Positions 47,569-57,573 of a DNA stretch of 64,000 bases are shown piece after piece. The stretch is taken from the NCBI RefSeq assembly GCF_008974185.1, contig NZ_BKZP01000005.1, forward strand, positions 1 to 64,000. Reading direction: 5' to 3'. The stretch comes from Weizmannia acidilactici (lineage in GTDB: Bacteria > Bacillota > Bacilli > Bacillales > Bacillaceae_C). Every line of letters begins with the position of its first letter. The stretch's first letter is position 1. A program made the position numbers and the translations under genes. The notes under the pieces were generated by a model, which had not been told where the DNA came from, searched no databases, and saw only the letters and a program-made list of their open reading frames with translations.

Positions 47569-47626
47569 TGGAAGCCGCGCTTTTGACTTCACGCGGCATC
47601 AGCAGAAAAAATTGTGTGGTGTATGC

Positions 47627-49111
47627 ATGTTGTCCCAGTCGATTGTAATCAATTTTAAAACGAGGGAAAAACGGTATGCGGTCTTGGAAAACGGGGAAGT
47701 AGCCGCCATCCGGATCCGGCAGCCCGGTGATGTTACAAAAGTCGGGAATATTTATCTTGGAAAAGTGGCGGCCGTCAAACCCGGTATCAATGCTGCATTT
47801 ATCGATATCGGCGGGGGCCGGCACGGATATTTGCACATCGGCCGGCTCCCCGCTTTTTTGCACGGAAACGATGAAATAAGAGAGCGCCCGATTTCGTCAT
47901 TTTTGGCGGCCGGGCAGCCGATCATCGTCCAGGTCAAAAAAGACGGAACCGCATTGAAAGGGCCGCTTTTAACCGGTATCATCGAGCTTGCGGGTGAGCA
48001 AATTGTCTATCTCCCGGAGGGAAAATATACGGCCGTATCCAAGAAAGCGGATGAAGCCGAAAGAAAGCTGTGGCGGAGCAGGGTGCGTGCGCATCTCGAA
48101 CCGCGTGAAGGGATCATCCTCCGAACGGCCGCCTTGACGGGGGACGGAAAATGGCTTGATGAGCTCAAGACAATGAGGAAGAAGTACCGGGCAATGGTTG
48201 ACAAGGCCTCACGTGAAAAAGCCCCTGCGGTTTTATATGAAAAAAATAACGTCGAAACCGAGATTTACCGTGAACTTGTCCGTATGAAAAGTGGAACGGT
48301 CATTTCGGATGATCCGGAGATACTAAAGCGACTGAAAAAATTGCTGGAAAACCATCCGGAGCTGGACTGGTCGCTTGAGTTTTACAGCGGGCAGGTGAAT
48401 ATTTTTACATACTACAAGATTGATGGGGCACTTGAAGATGCATTGAAACGGATTGTCTGGCTGGAAAACGGCGCGTATATTGTGATCGATGAAACAGAGG
48501 CGTTGATCAGCATTGATGTCAATACCGGAAAATACACGGGCAGGCAGGACCAGGACGAAACCGTGCTGCAAACGAATATGCTTGCGGCAAAAGAAATCGC
48601 AAGGCAGTTGAAACTGCGTGATTACGGCGGGATGATCCTGATTGATTTCATTGACATGCAAGATGAAAAGGAGCGTGAAAAAGTCAGGCTGGCCCTGGAG
48701 AAAGAGCTGGCAAACGACGGTAAGCAAACAAGGATCACCGGTTTTACCGAGCTCGGCATTTTGCAAATGACGCGGAAAAAAACGCGCAAATCGCTGCCGG
48801 AAACATTGCTTAAAGTATGCCCGGTCTGCAAAGGGAAAGGAAAAATTGAAAGCCCGGAAACCGTTGCTTTCCGCTTGGAACGGGAACTGTTGGAAATGCC
48901 TTCCGGACTTCATGAGGCTGTGCTGATCGAATGTACAGAAGATGTAAAAGACTGTTTCTGCGGGGATAATCTTGTGCATCTTGGCAGGCTGGAGCATCTC
49001 CTCCACGTCAAACTTTTTTTCCGTATCATTAGGGATGCCCATCCGTATTATGCGATCCGCCAGTTTGGGACGGTGCGGGAACTCGGGGAGAAAAGCAGTT
49101 CTTCCCGTTGA
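47627..49111 (+). CDS. rng: Ribonuclease E/G family protein
   Basis: A 494-residue endoribonuclease of the RNase G type. It has an N-terminal S1 domain (about 30-115, GNIYLGKVAAVKPGINAAFIDIG), a catalytic region with the metal-binding aspartates in ISIDVNTGKYTG and MILIDFIDM, and the CPVCKGKG zinc-link motif near 405. B. subtilis lacks an RNase E/G at this place, whereas some Bacillaceae carry one between spoIVFB and rplU. ATG 47627 has only a weak ribosome binding site. Its stop codon lies inside the -35 box of the rplU promoter. Confidence 0.93.
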   Translation: MLSQSIVINFKTREKRYAVLENGEVAAIRIRQPGDVTKVGNIYLGKVAAVKPGINAAFIDIGGGRHGYLHIGRLPAFLHGNDEIRERPISSFLAAGQPIIVQVKKDGTALKGPLLTGIIELAGEQIVYLPEGKYTAVSKKADEAERKLWRSRVRAHLEPREGIILRTAALTGDGKWLDELKTMRKKYRAMVDKASREKAPAVLYEKNNVETEIYRELVRMKSGTVISDDPEILKRLKKLLENHPELDWSLEFYSGQVNIFTYYKIDGALEDALKRIVWLENGAYIVIDETEALISIDVNTGKYTGRQDQDETVLQTNMLAAKEIARQLKLRDYGGMILIDFIDMQDEKEREKVRLALEKELANDGKQTRITGFTELGILQMTRKKTRKSLPETLLKVCPVCKGKGKIESPETVAFRLERELLEMPSGLHEAVLIECTEDVKDCFCGDNLVHLGRLEHLLHVKLFFRIIRDAHPYYAIRQFGTVRELGEKSSSSR

Positions 49112-49136
49112 CAAAGCAGCAGTCCTGTGGTATGAT
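49108..49136 (+). promoter_or_regulatory. Strong sigma-A promoter of the rplU operon
   Basis: A perfect TTGACA at 49108-49113 and TATGAT at 49131-49136 with a 17-nt spacer. The -35 contains the stop codon of the RNase gene. Confidence 0.85.
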
Positions 49137-49142
49137 CAATAT

Positions 49143-49247
49143 GTTATGTTTGTAGCGCCTGTGCTACAACCGCTCAGGAACAGGCATGCAAGTTTTTACG
49201 TCATGTAAAACGCCTGTCTTTGGCGAGTCTTAGTCTTAAGGAGGTGC
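49143..49247 (+). promoter_or_regulatory. L21 ribosomal protein leader RNA
   Basis: The 5' leader of rplU matches the location of the L21 leader known in Bacilli. It begins with the hairpin GTAGC-GCCTGT-GCTAC, continues with a second paired region (GCGTTTTACATGAC-type pairing around 49195-49210) and ends near GGAGGTG. It presumably binds L21 for autogenous control. Confidence 0.75.
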
Positions 49248-49251
49248 AGTG

Positions 49252-49560
49252 ATGTACGCAATTATTGAAACCGGCGGAAAACAAATCAAGGTGGAAGAAG
49301 GCCAAGCCATTTACGTTGAAAAACTGAATGCTGCTGAAGGCGAAACCGTTACATTTGACCGCGTTCTTTTTGTCGGCGGCGATTCCGTGAAAGTCGGCAG
49401 CCCTGTTGTTGAAGGCGCTACGGTTACGGGAAAAGTTGAAAAACACGGCCGTGCGAAAAAAATCGTTGTGTTCAAATATAAAGCGAAGAAAAACTACCAC
49501 AAAAAACAAGGCCACCGTCAGCCATATACGAAAGTGGTCATTGAAAAAATCAATGCGTAA
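49252..49560 (+). CDS. rplU: 50S ribosomal protein L21
   Basis: 102 residues, the same length as Bacillus L21, with the opening [17 protein letters not shown] and the basic RNA-binding segment [17 protein letters not shown]. The ATG at 49252 follows GGAGGTG; a GTG just before it is unlikely. It is first in the rplU-prp-rpmA operon. Confidence 0.98.
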   Translation: MYAIIETGGKQIKVEEGQAIYVEKLNAAEGETVTFDRVLFVGGDSVKVGSPVVEGATVTGKVEKHGRAKKIVVFKYKAKKNYHKKQGHRQPYTKVVIEKINA

Positions 49561-49572
49561 GGCGGCCGCGAT

Positions 49573-49902
49573 ATGATCGAGGTCTGTATCAAGCGCACGG
49601 AAGACGGAAGAATTTCGTCTTTTCAAATGAAGGGCCATGCGAACTTTGCGGAATACGGACAGGACATTGTCTGCGCCGGCGCATCGGCTGTTTCTTTCGG
49701 GACAGTGAACGCGATGATGGAAGTGGCTGGGGTTGAACCCGAAATCCGCCAATCCAAAAGCGGCTTGCTGCAATGCAAAATTCCCGCGGGTCTCCCTGAA
49801 GAGGCAAGCGAAAAAGCACAGATTCTGCTTGAGGGCATGGTTGTATCCCTGCAGACCATTGAACGGGAATACGGGGAATTTATCCATATTACCTTTCAAT
49901 AG
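49573..49902 (+). CDS. prp: Ribosomal-processing cysteine protease Prp
   Basis: A 109-residue protease (YsxB) with the catalytic pair His22 (KGHA) and Cys34 (VCAG). It removes the N-terminal extension of L27 encoded by the next gene. In Firmicutes whose L27 carries the extension, Prp always lies between rplU and rpmA, exactly as here. Complete and unremarkable. Confidence 0.96.
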   Translation: MIEVCIKRTEDGRISSFQMKGHANFAEYGQDIVCAGASAVSFGTVNAMMEVAGVEPEIRQSKSGLLQCKIPAGLPEEASEKAQILLEGMVVSLQTIEREYGEFIHITFQ

Positions 49903-50205
<303 letters not shown>

Positions 50206-50214
50206 GCTTAAACG

Positions 50215-50250
50215 AGCCCCGGCCGTATGAAGCGGCCCGGGGCTTTTTTT
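50215..50250 (+). terminator. Terminator of the rplU-prp-rpmA operon
   Basis: AGCCCCGGCCG pairs with CGGCCCGGGGCT (one bulge) around TATGAAG, followed by a T run. Confidence 0.88.
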
Positions 50251-50305
50251 ACATATTGCCGGTGGAGCTTTTCGTTTAAAGAACGGTGCATATGGCAAAG
50301 ATTTT

Positions 50306-50314
50306 TGTTATACT
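50306..50314 (+). promoter_or_regulatory. Extended -10 promoter of spo0B-obg
   Basis: TGTTATACT contains TG-n-TATACT; no good -35 is visible. It lies 39 nt before spo0B. Confidence 0.45.
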
Positions 50315-50352
50315 TAAAACTAACATATTTCTGCAAATGGGAGCTATTTAAG

Positions 50353-50907
50353 ATGGAAAATTGGACGACTGTTGAAGTGCTCCGCCATGCAAGGCACGAT
50401 TGGCTGAACAAACTTCAATTAATTAATGGGTATGCCAGTTTAAATAATATGGAAAAAGTCAAAGACATCGTAGAGGATATCATCCTGGAAGCACAGCAGG
50501 AGTCGAAACTGTCTAATTTGCATCTGCCGAAATTTGCCGAGTTATTGCTTACATATAATTGGGAAGGGCACCCTTTCCGGCTGGAGTACGAAATTTTGGA
50601 CGCCGATAAGCGTTTACTGCCGGAAGACGGACGGCTTTATGGCTGGATGAAAAGCTTTTTGGCGTGCGTGGAGGAAATGGCGGATCCGTACGGCGACAAT
50701 CTTTTATCATTAACGTTTGGCACTCCCCAATCAGCCGCCCGTTTCTTTTTTGAATTTAGCGGTACAATAAAAACGCCGGGGCTTTTAACAGGTTGGCTCG
50801 AAGCGGAATGCCGGGGGCGTCATGTTGTGCACGCACAATCAGAAACCGTTTTCTCAGTCGAAGTTGTATTTCCGGAAGTTCCGGCCGGAGGAAAGCTTTT
50901 ATCATAA
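50353..50907 (+). CDS. spo0B: Sporulation initiation phosphotransferase Spo0B
   Basis: A 184-residue phosphorelay protein that passes phosphate from Spo0F to Spo0A. The phospho-acceptor His15 lies in RHARHDWLNKLQLINGY, the most conserved segment, in an N-terminal helical hairpin that dimerises to a four-helix bundle. The rest resembles a histidine-kinase ATPase domain that no longer binds ATP. ATG 50353 after GGGAGC. The N-terminus is about 15 residues shorter than in B. subtilis. Confidence 0.93.
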   Translation: MENWTTVEVLRHARHDWLNKLQLINGYASLNNMEKVKDIVEDIILEAQQESKLSNLHLPKFAELLLTYNWEGHPFRLEYEILDADKRLLPEDGRLYGWMKSFLACVEEMADPYGDNLLSLTFGTPQSAARFFFEFSGTIKTPGLLTGWLEAECRGRHVVHAQSETVFSVEVVFPEVPAGGKLLS

Positions 50908-50914
50908 AACTTAA

Positions 50915-52240
<1,326 letters not shown>

Positions 52241-52311
52241 CCGTGTGGGACGGGAGAGAAGGAAAACCGGCCCCGGCACGGATACGGTGAATCTAGTGGA
52301 GGAAGGGCACT

Positions 52312-52764
52312 TTGGAAAAGAAAGCAGAACATAAATTTATATTGGTCCGTGAAGATGTTTTGCCGGAAGCGATGAAAAAGACGCTTCAGGCGAAAGAACT
52401 GCTCGAAAGGGGAAGTGCGGTGTCGGTCGGGGATGCGGCGCAAAAAGTCGACCTCAGCCGCAGCGCCTTTTATAAATACCGTGATACCGTATTTCCGTTC
52501 CATTCGGTTGTAAAAGAAAAAATCGTGACGTTGTTTTTTTATCTTGAAGACCGGTCCGGGACATTATCCGAAATTTTAAGGATCATCGCCTCATATTCGT
52601 GCAATATTTTAACGATCCACCAGACAATCCCGATCCAGGGGCGGGCGAACGTGACCATTTCCTTGAATGTTTCGGATATCCGGGCGAGTTTAAATGATCT
52701 GTTGGAAGAACTGAATGCATTTGAGTTTGTCAACAAAGTAGAAATATTGGGGTCCGGAGCGTAA
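52312..52764 (+). CDS. pheB: ACT-domain protein PheB
   Basis: A 150-residue protein with an N-terminal helix-turn-helix-like region ([20 protein letters not shown]) and an ACT domain (about 70-145, [18 protein letters not shown]). PheB sits before pheA across Bacilli and is thought to modulate phenylalanine synthesis, not proven. It starts at TTG 52312 after GGAGGAAGG. The gap to pheA is 27 nt. Confidence 0.93.
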   Translation: MEKKAEHKFILVREDVLPEAMKKTLQAKELLERGSAVSVGDAAQKVDLSRSAFYKYRDTVFPFHSVVKEKIVTLFFYLEDRSGTLSEILRIIASYSCNILTIHQTIPIQGRANVTISLNVSDIRASLNDLLEELNAFEFVNKVEILGSGA

Positions 52765-52791
52765 TACTCCGGCTGTCGGGAGAGGAAACGA

Positions 52792-53634
52792 ATGAGAGCA
52801 GCATTTTTTGGCCCGGAAGCAACCTTTACCGATATTGCGGTTCAGTCGGTTTTTCCCGATGCCCGCCGGATTGCTTACCGGACGATTCCGGAATGCCTGG
52901 AAGCCGTCAAGGAAAAACAGGTGGATATGGCGGTTGTCCCTTTGGAAAACGCCCTTGAAGGCTCTGTCAATTTAACTGTCGATTATTTATATCATGAGGA
53001 TCTTCCGCCGATCCGGGCAGAAATCGTTGTACCGATCGAGCAGCATTTTATGGTCCATCCGGAGAATGTTGCCGAATGGCGGAAAACCGAGAAAATTGTG
53101 TCGCATTCGCATGCATTGGCGCAATGCCACAAGTTTTTGCACCGGGAATTTAAACATGCGGCCGTGGAGCAAATGGGTTCCACCGCCGCCGCTGCGAAAT
53201 ACGTGAGCGAGCATCCGGAGCTGAAATGGGCGGCGATCGCCAACGAAATGGCGGCGGAACTGTACGGTTTGGAAATTGTAAAACGGAGTATCCATGACTA
53301 TCCTTTCAACCATACAAGGTTTATTGTCCTGGCTTATAACAAACTGGAAATCCAAAAAGCGCCGTCGTTCCAAAAATCGACGATCATGATCACGCTGCCT
53401 ACGGACAAGGCCGGGTCGCTGCATCAGGTGCTTTCCGCTTTTGCATGGCGCGAAATTAACTTGAGCAAACTGGAGTCGCGCCCGTTAAAGACGGGGCTCG
53501 GAAACTACTTTTTTATGATTGATTTGAACCATTCCCTAGATGAGAAACTTGTCCGCTTTTCGTTGGAGGAAATCCGCGCCCTCGGCTGCACGGTTAAGGA
53601 GCTTGGGAGCTACTGCAGGTATATGGCGGAATAG
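52792..53634 (+). CDS. pheA: Prephenate dehydratase
   Basis: A 280-residue enzyme that turns prephenate into phenylpyruvate. The catalytic domain (1-185) shows the opening FFGPEATFTDIA, VPLENALEGSVN and the HDYPFNHTRF segment with the catalytic Thr-Arg-Phe triad. The ACT domain (about 200-275) has the Phe-binding ESRP motif for feedback inhibition. It lacks a fused chorismate mutase, as usual for Bacillus. GGGAGAGGAAACG precedes the ATG. Confidence 0.97.
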   Translation: MRAAFFGPEATFTDIAVQSVFPDARRIAYRTIPECLEAVKEKQVDMAVVPLENALEGSVNLTVDYLYHEDLPPIRAEIVVPIEQHFMVHPENVAEWRKTEKIVSHSHALAQCHKFLHREFKHAAVEQMGSTAAAAKYVSEHPELKWAAIANEMAAELYGLEIVKRSIHDYPFNHTRFIVLAYNKLEIQKAPSFQKSTIMITLPTDKAGSLHQVLSAFAWREINLSKLESRPLKTGLGNYFFMIDLNHSLDEKLVRFSLEEIRALGCTVKELGSYCRYMAE

Positions 53635-53641
53635 GATTGGG

Positions 53642-53692
53642 AAAAGGCTGAACCTAAAGCTTAAGCTGTTGCTTTTGGTTCAGCCTTTTTTA
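53642..53692 (+). terminator. Terminator after pheA
   Basis: AAAGGCTGAACC-AAAGC pairs with GCTTTTGGTTCAGCCTTT, with a long T run. Confidence 0.88.
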
Positions 53693-53697
53693 ATGCA

Positions 53698-53740
53698 TGA
53701 AAGACACTTCAGACATTTTTTCGCCATGAAATGTCTTTCA
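53698..53740 (+). other. Hairpin in the pheA-niaR gap
   Basis: TGAAAGACACTTC (53698-53710) and GAAATGTCTTTCA (53728-53740) pair with a single mismatch. Related words (GACACTTTC, AATGTCCTTCAT) recur further along the gap up to about 53845, giving it a repeat-like look. No gene is seen here. Confidence 0.4.
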
Positions 53741-53863
53741 AAGGAGGGATAAACGACACTTTCGCAATTTTCATCCCCGAATTGCCCTTCAAAAGCGGCA
53801 TGGGGCACTTTAAGCCATAACGTTCTCAAAAATGTCCTTCATAAACCGGCTGCTCAAACACAT

Positions 53864-54424
53864 TCAGGGCAGCTCTTTTTCATTTTCAGTAAACAGAATC
53901 CCTAATGCTTTCAATGCGCGTTCTGCGGCTTTCAACTGCTGGTGGTTTGCGGCTTCAACCGTATGCAGGTGGATGCCGCCCGTCAATTCAGACAAGTAGC
54001 TGGCATTCGTTTCTTTAATGCGGCGGATAAACTGCGCCACTTCTTCACGGGTTGACACCATGATGGATGCGGTTAAGTCGCCGTATACAGGATGTTCCAC
54101 CTTTACGTCCTTTACGGTCACGCCGTTATCGACCAGCACGTTCAGTTCTTCTTCCACCTGACCGGGGGTATGGGAGCATGCGATCGTTTTTTCAACGGTT
54201 GTTTCCGGACGGACGGGGTGCATATATAAATAACCTTGGCTTGTGGCAAGGATCGGTTCGTTTTTTGCCTTCAGTAGCGTAATGTCATTCACGATAATCT
54301 GGCGGCTCACATTCGCCCTTTTTGCCAGTTCCCCGCCTGTAATCGGGGACCGGCTTGCCTGCAGCCACTTCACGATCAATTTCCGCCTTTCATCCCCGGG
54401 AATTTTCTTCTTTACTGCCAACAT
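53864..54424 (-). CDS. niaR: Niacin-responsive repressor NiaR (YrxA)
   Basis: A 186-residue transcription repressor of NAD biosynthesis that senses nicotinic acid. It has an N-terminal winged helix (about 15-65, SPITGGELAKRANVSRQIIVNDI) and a C-terminal 3H domain with the three conserved histidines (HPVYGD, GGIHLHT). ATG 54424 follows GGAGGA on the minus strand; the ATG at 54436 contains that site and is less likely. In B. subtilis the target operon nifS-nadBCA lies next to it; here none of those genes is present between pheA and safA. Confidence 0.92.
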   Translation of the reverse strand: MLAVKKKIPGDERRKLIVKWLQASRSPITGGELAKRANVSRQIIVNDITLLKAKNEPILATSQGYLYMHPVRPETTVEKTIACSHTPGQVEEELNVLVDNGVTVKDVKVEHPVYGDLTASIMVSTREEVAQFIRRIKETNASYLSELTGGIHLHTVEAANHQQLKAAERALKALGILFTENEKELP

Positions 54425-54551
54425 CGTTTCCTCCATTCGTTTCTGCCTATTTCGGATTTTACCATACGGGGGCGGCCAAATGAAAGAAACGCGCCTGCCG
54501 GAAATGGCATAATGCGGAGCTGAAGGTCATAAATTTTTATGTAAATCGTTC

Positions 54552-54577
54552 GCATTTTGCCCAAAACAACATAGAAT
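54552..54577 (+). promoter_or_regulatory. Possible sigma-E promoter of safA
   Basis: CATAGAAT at 54570-54577 fits the sigma-E -10 loosely. GCATTTT at 54552-54558 resembles the -35 but the 11-nt spacing is short. Confidence 0.35.
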
Positions 54578-54608
54578 GTATGGACTTATGCTTGAGGAGG
54601 GAAAATGT

Positions 54609-55646
54609 GTGAAAATCCATATCGTTCAAAAAGGCGATACGCTCTGGAAAATTGCCAAAAAATACGGCGTCGATTTTGACGAATTGAAAAAAATGAACGC
54701 GCAATTATCCAATCCGGAAATGATCATGCCCGGAATGAAAATTAAAATTCCGACAACAGGGGGCACGGTAAAAAAAGAGATGCATACGGGTATGAAGGAA
54801 GCACCGATTGCAGTACACCCGTACCAGCAAATACCGCAGCCGAAATTGCCGGTGCAGAAAGAAATGCCGATCCAAAAAGAAGCGCCGAAAGCGGTACCGC
54901 ACAAAGAAATGCCGGTAAAAGAGAAAGTGGTAGAAAAAAAGGAAACCATCTATAAGCCTATCATGCCGCAGCCTGTTGTACCGGAAATTGATATCCATAA
55001 TTATTATGTGACGAATATGGCTGAAATTGAAACCCATACGCAGGCGCCGCCACAGCCGCAGCCGGTGTATCACCATCATGAAAGCGAATCTTCGTCTTCA
55101 AGCGGACATTATACCATGCCGGTACAAGAGGAGTGTTACGAAATGTATGCACCAATTTATCCTTGCCCGATGCCGATTCAGGATTGCGGTTGCGGGGGGC
55201 CGGTGATGCAACATGGGTTTGCCCCTTATCCGTACAGTTATGCCGCGCCTTTCCAGGGGGTTCCGTACCAAATGCCGGTGATGGCCCCGATGCCGGGATA
55301 CCCAACACAGCAGGCACCGGTTTGGCAGCAGCCGCAAACACTTGCGCCGAGCCATGAATGGGAGGAAGAATCTTCATCGTCATCTTATCCATACGGCCAC
55401 CATATGCAGGGCAGTACGATGCAAAATCCTTCCGCCCAGCCGTATTGGGGCATGCAGGGTCCTGTATACGTCGCAAATCCTGAAAGCTCGGCATATATGC
55501 CGCAGTATGCGCCGCAGCCACAAAACTTCCCGGGATATGCGCAGTATCCGTATCAGCCTTATGCGATGCCGCAGCCGTACAGCTACGGCATGCCGGCGCC
55601 GCAGCAGTACGACCGGAATCCGGATGCTTCCGGTGAAGAGGATTAA
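54609..55646 (+). CDS. safA: Spore coat morphogen SafA
   Basis: A 345-residue inner-coat morphogenetic protein. An N-terminal LysM domain (about 1-48, IHIVQKGDTLWKIAKKYG) binds the cortex interface. A charged linker with EMPIQKEAPK-type repeats, a His/Ser cluster (HHHESESSSSS) and a long Pro/Tyr/Gln/Met-rich C-terminal part with a second EEESSSSS cluster follow. GTG 54609 after GAGGAGGG is chosen over the frame opening at 54576. SafA works with SpoVID (17062). Tyr richness suits oxidative or transglutaminase cross-linking, as known for SafA. An APH-type gene abuts its stop. Confidence 0.92.
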   Translation: MKIHIVQKGDTLWKIAKKYGVDFDELKKMNAQLSNPEMIMPGMKIKIPTTGGTVKKEMHTGMKEAPIAVHPYQQIPQPKLPVQKEMPIQKEAPKAVPHKEMPVKEKVVEKKETIYKPIMPQPVVPEIDIHNYYVTNMAEIETHTQAPPQPQPVYHHHESESSSSSGHYTMPVQEECYEMYAPIYPCPMPIQDCGCGGPVMQHGFAPYPYSYAAPFQGVPYQMPVMAPMPGYPTQQAPVWQQPQTLAPSHEWEEESSSSSYPYGHHMQGSTMQNPSAQPYWGMQGPVYVANPESSAYMPQYAPQPQNFPGYAQYPYQPYAMPQPYSYGMPAPQQYDRNPDASGEED

Positions 55647-56624
55647 ATGGGCGGGGGCTGGGACAAAGAAGGGGACGGCAACAAGCGTCTCCTTCTTTAT
55701 GCTGAAAAACGGCTGGGAGAACCGGTTCAAAAGATTACAAAGCTCCGCGGAAAAGTATGGCTCGTAGAAACAAAAACGAAGAAATGGATTTTGAAAGAAT
55801 ATCCCGGCATTGAGCGGCTGAAACGGCAAATGTTGCTGACCACAACGCTTTTGGAATCTGGATTTTCGCATATTTGCCGGTTTTTGCCGGCCGATGATGA
55901 TGGTGATTGCATATTTGAACAAACATGTTTCGGAATCATGGAATATATTGAACCGCATCCGGATGCTTTTGCCTATCATACCGAACAAGACATTTTATCT
56001 GCTTTCCGCCTGTTAAAAGCATACCACCGAGCAACCGGGCGGTTTCCACTTTCTGCTAAAATTGAATTTCCCCGTTTTTTCCAGCTGCGAAAATGGCGGA
56101 ATCGTTACCGTGAATTTTTGGAAAACAAAGGTGAAATTATGCATTATATGCCCGCGTTTTATTTTAAAACTTACGAGTCCTGGGCTCATGCGTCGTTAAA
56201 AAGGCTCGGGGAAAAGGAGCCCATTTTTACCAGGCCCCCATACTGCATTACCCATGGCGATGTCGCCCACCATAATTTTTTGCGTGGAAAAGACGGAAAG
56301 CTGTATTTGATCGATTTTGACCTCGCCCGTCTTGCCCCTGCCTGGACGGACGACCTGCAGTTTTGCAACCGCATTTTGCCTTCCATCTCCTGGTCGCTTT
56401 CTAAACTGTGCAATTTGGGGATAATGATGGATGCGCCCGACCGCGAAACAATTCTTGAAGCGCTCCTTTACCCGGCGGATGTGCTGCGGGAATGGAACCA
56501 ATTTATCACGTGCGGAGAAAATGAAAAAGAACAGCTCTGGCCCCATTTGTCTTCCATCACATTCGGGCAATTTGAGGAAAGAGGTCGGTTTGTGTTAGAG
56601 GTTGAGAAACAATTAAGGGCATAG
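55647..56624 (+). CDS. APH-fold phosphotransferase, spore coat CotS/YutH-like
   Basis: A 325-residue protein of the aminoglycoside-phosphotransferase-like superfamily. The catalytic loop is intact: HGDVAHHN (about 209-216) followed by LIDFDLARL (about 226-234), so it could transfer phosphate. Substrate unknown. The ATG directly follows the safA stop, so the two are surely cotranscribed and probably mother-cell expressed. Related proteins (CotS, CotI, YsxE, YutH) are coat associated. In B. subtilis safA is followed by coxA instead. An antibiotic-resistance role is unlikely. Confidence 0.82.
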   Translation: MGGGWDKEGDGNKRLLLYAEKRLGEPVQKITKLRGKVWLVETKTKKWILKEYPGIERLKRQMLLTTTLLESGFSHICRFLPADDDGDCIFEQTCFGIMEYIEPHPDAFAYHTEQDILSAFRLLKAYHRATGRFPLSAKIEFPRFFQLRKWRNRYREFLENKGEIMHYMPAFYFKTYESWAHASLKRLGEKEPIFTRPPYCITHGDVAHHNFLRGKDGKLYLIDFDLARLAPAWTDDLQFCNRILPSISWSLSKLCNLGIMMDAPDRETILEALLYPADVLREWNQFITCGENEKEQLWPHLSSITFGQFEERGRFVLEVEKQLRA

Positions 56625-56667
56625 TGTGGCGCGGCTGTTCTTTTTGCATCCCCCTTTCTTCCGGATA

Positions 56668-56676
56668 TGGTATAGT
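56668..56676 (+). promoter_or_regulatory. Extended -10 promoter of the yebC-like gene
   Basis: TGGTATAGT is TG-n-TATAGT, about 40 nt before the ATG. No good -35 is seen. Confidence 0.45.
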
Positions 56677-56718
56677 AATATAGGACTGTATCAGCGCGAA
56701 TGAAAGGAGAGATTGATC

Positions 56719-57441
56719 ATGTCTGGCCATTCCAAGTGGAAAAATATCCAAGGCAGAAAAAGCGCGCAAGATGCAAAGCGCGGAAAAATATTTCAAAAAC
56801 TGGCAAAAGAGATTTATGTTGCGGCAAAGAATGGTCCTGACCCAGATGCAAATTCAGCCCTCCGCCTAGTCATAGAAAAGGCAAAGGCTGCCAATATGCC
56901 AAATGATAATATTAAGCGTGCCATCGATAAAGCGAGCGGCAACCAAAATGCCGAACATTACGAAGAAATGATTTATGAAGGGTACGGCCCGGGCGGTGTC
57001 GCGGTCATGGTAACGGCGTTAACGGATAACAAAAACCGGACCGCTTCGAACGTCCGCGTTGCTTTTTCGCGGAACGGAGGGAACCTCGGCGAAAATGGCT
57101 GCGTTTCATTCCTCTTTGACCGGAAAGGGTATCTTGCCATTGAGCGTGAAGGGCTTGATATTGATGAAGACGAAATGCTGCTTCAGGTCATTGAAGCTGG
57201 GGCAGAGGAAATGGAAACAAGTGATGAAGTGTTTGAGATTTATACGGATCCCGAGCAATTTATGGATGTAAAGAAAAACCTGGAGGAGAACGGGTTTACG
57301 TTTGCACAGGCTGAGATCACGATGGTGCCGCAAAATACGATTGCTTTGGATGAAGAGCAAAAAGCAAAGATGGAAAGATTGCTGGACAGGCTGGAAGACG
57401 ATGACGACGTCCAGGAAATCTATCATAATGCTGAATTGTAA
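56719..57441 (+). CDS. yrbC: YebC/PmpR (TACO1) family protein
   Basis: A 240-residue protein of the YebC family: N-terminal [22 protein letters not shown], then [20 protein letters not shown] and [12 protein letters not shown]. The family was long called a transcription regulator; recent work on members points to help with translation of proline-rich stretches. ATG 56719 after AAAGGAGAG. It has its own promoter and a very strong terminator. Synteny with yrbC between safA and bofC-ruvAB agrees. Confidence 0.95.
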   Translation: MSGHSKWKNIQGRKSAQDAKRGKIFQKLAKEIYVAAKNGPDPDANSALRLVIEKAKAANMPNDNIKRAIDKASGNQNAEHYEEMIYEGYGPGGVAVMVTALTDNKNRTASNVRVAFSRNGGNLGENGCVSFLFDRKGYLAIEREGLDIDEDEMLLQVIEAGAEEMETSDEVFEIYTDPEQFMDVKKNLEENGFTFAQAEITMVPQNTIALDEEQKAKMERLLDRLEDDDDVQEIYHNAEL

Positions 57442-57450
57442 TCAGTATGA

Positions 57451-57497
57451 AGCACTTTCCGGACCGGAATTATCCGGTCTGGAAAGTGCTTTTTTTG
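57451..57497 (+). terminator. Terminator after the yebC-like gene
   Basis: AGCACTTTCCGGACCGG pairs with CCGGTCTGGAAAGTGCT (17 bp, G-U included) around AATTAT, then a T run. Confidence 0.92.
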
Positions 57498-57507
57498 CGG
57501 AAGGACG

Positions 57508-57536
57508 GGATATGCGTGCAAAAACTGGCTACACTA
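57508..57536 (+). promoter_or_regulatory. Possible sigma-G promoter of bofC
   Basis: GGATA at 57508-57512 and TACACTA at 57530-57536, 17 nt apart, partly match sigma-G (GMATR and CATNNTA). bofC is sigma-G dependent in B. subtilis; the match here is weak. Confidence 0.25.
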
Positions 57537-57573
57537 TCAGTAACGTTTTAAATCTGGGCGGGAGGTGATCAAT

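Noticed and set aside
54961-55521. Minus-strand frame opposite safA
   Set aside because: Open only because of the Pro/Tyr/Gln-rich codons of safA; no start signals.
55647-56624. APH-fold gene considered as aminoglycoside resistance
   Set aside because: It is joined to safA and resembles coat-associated CotS/YutH proteins; no resistance context.
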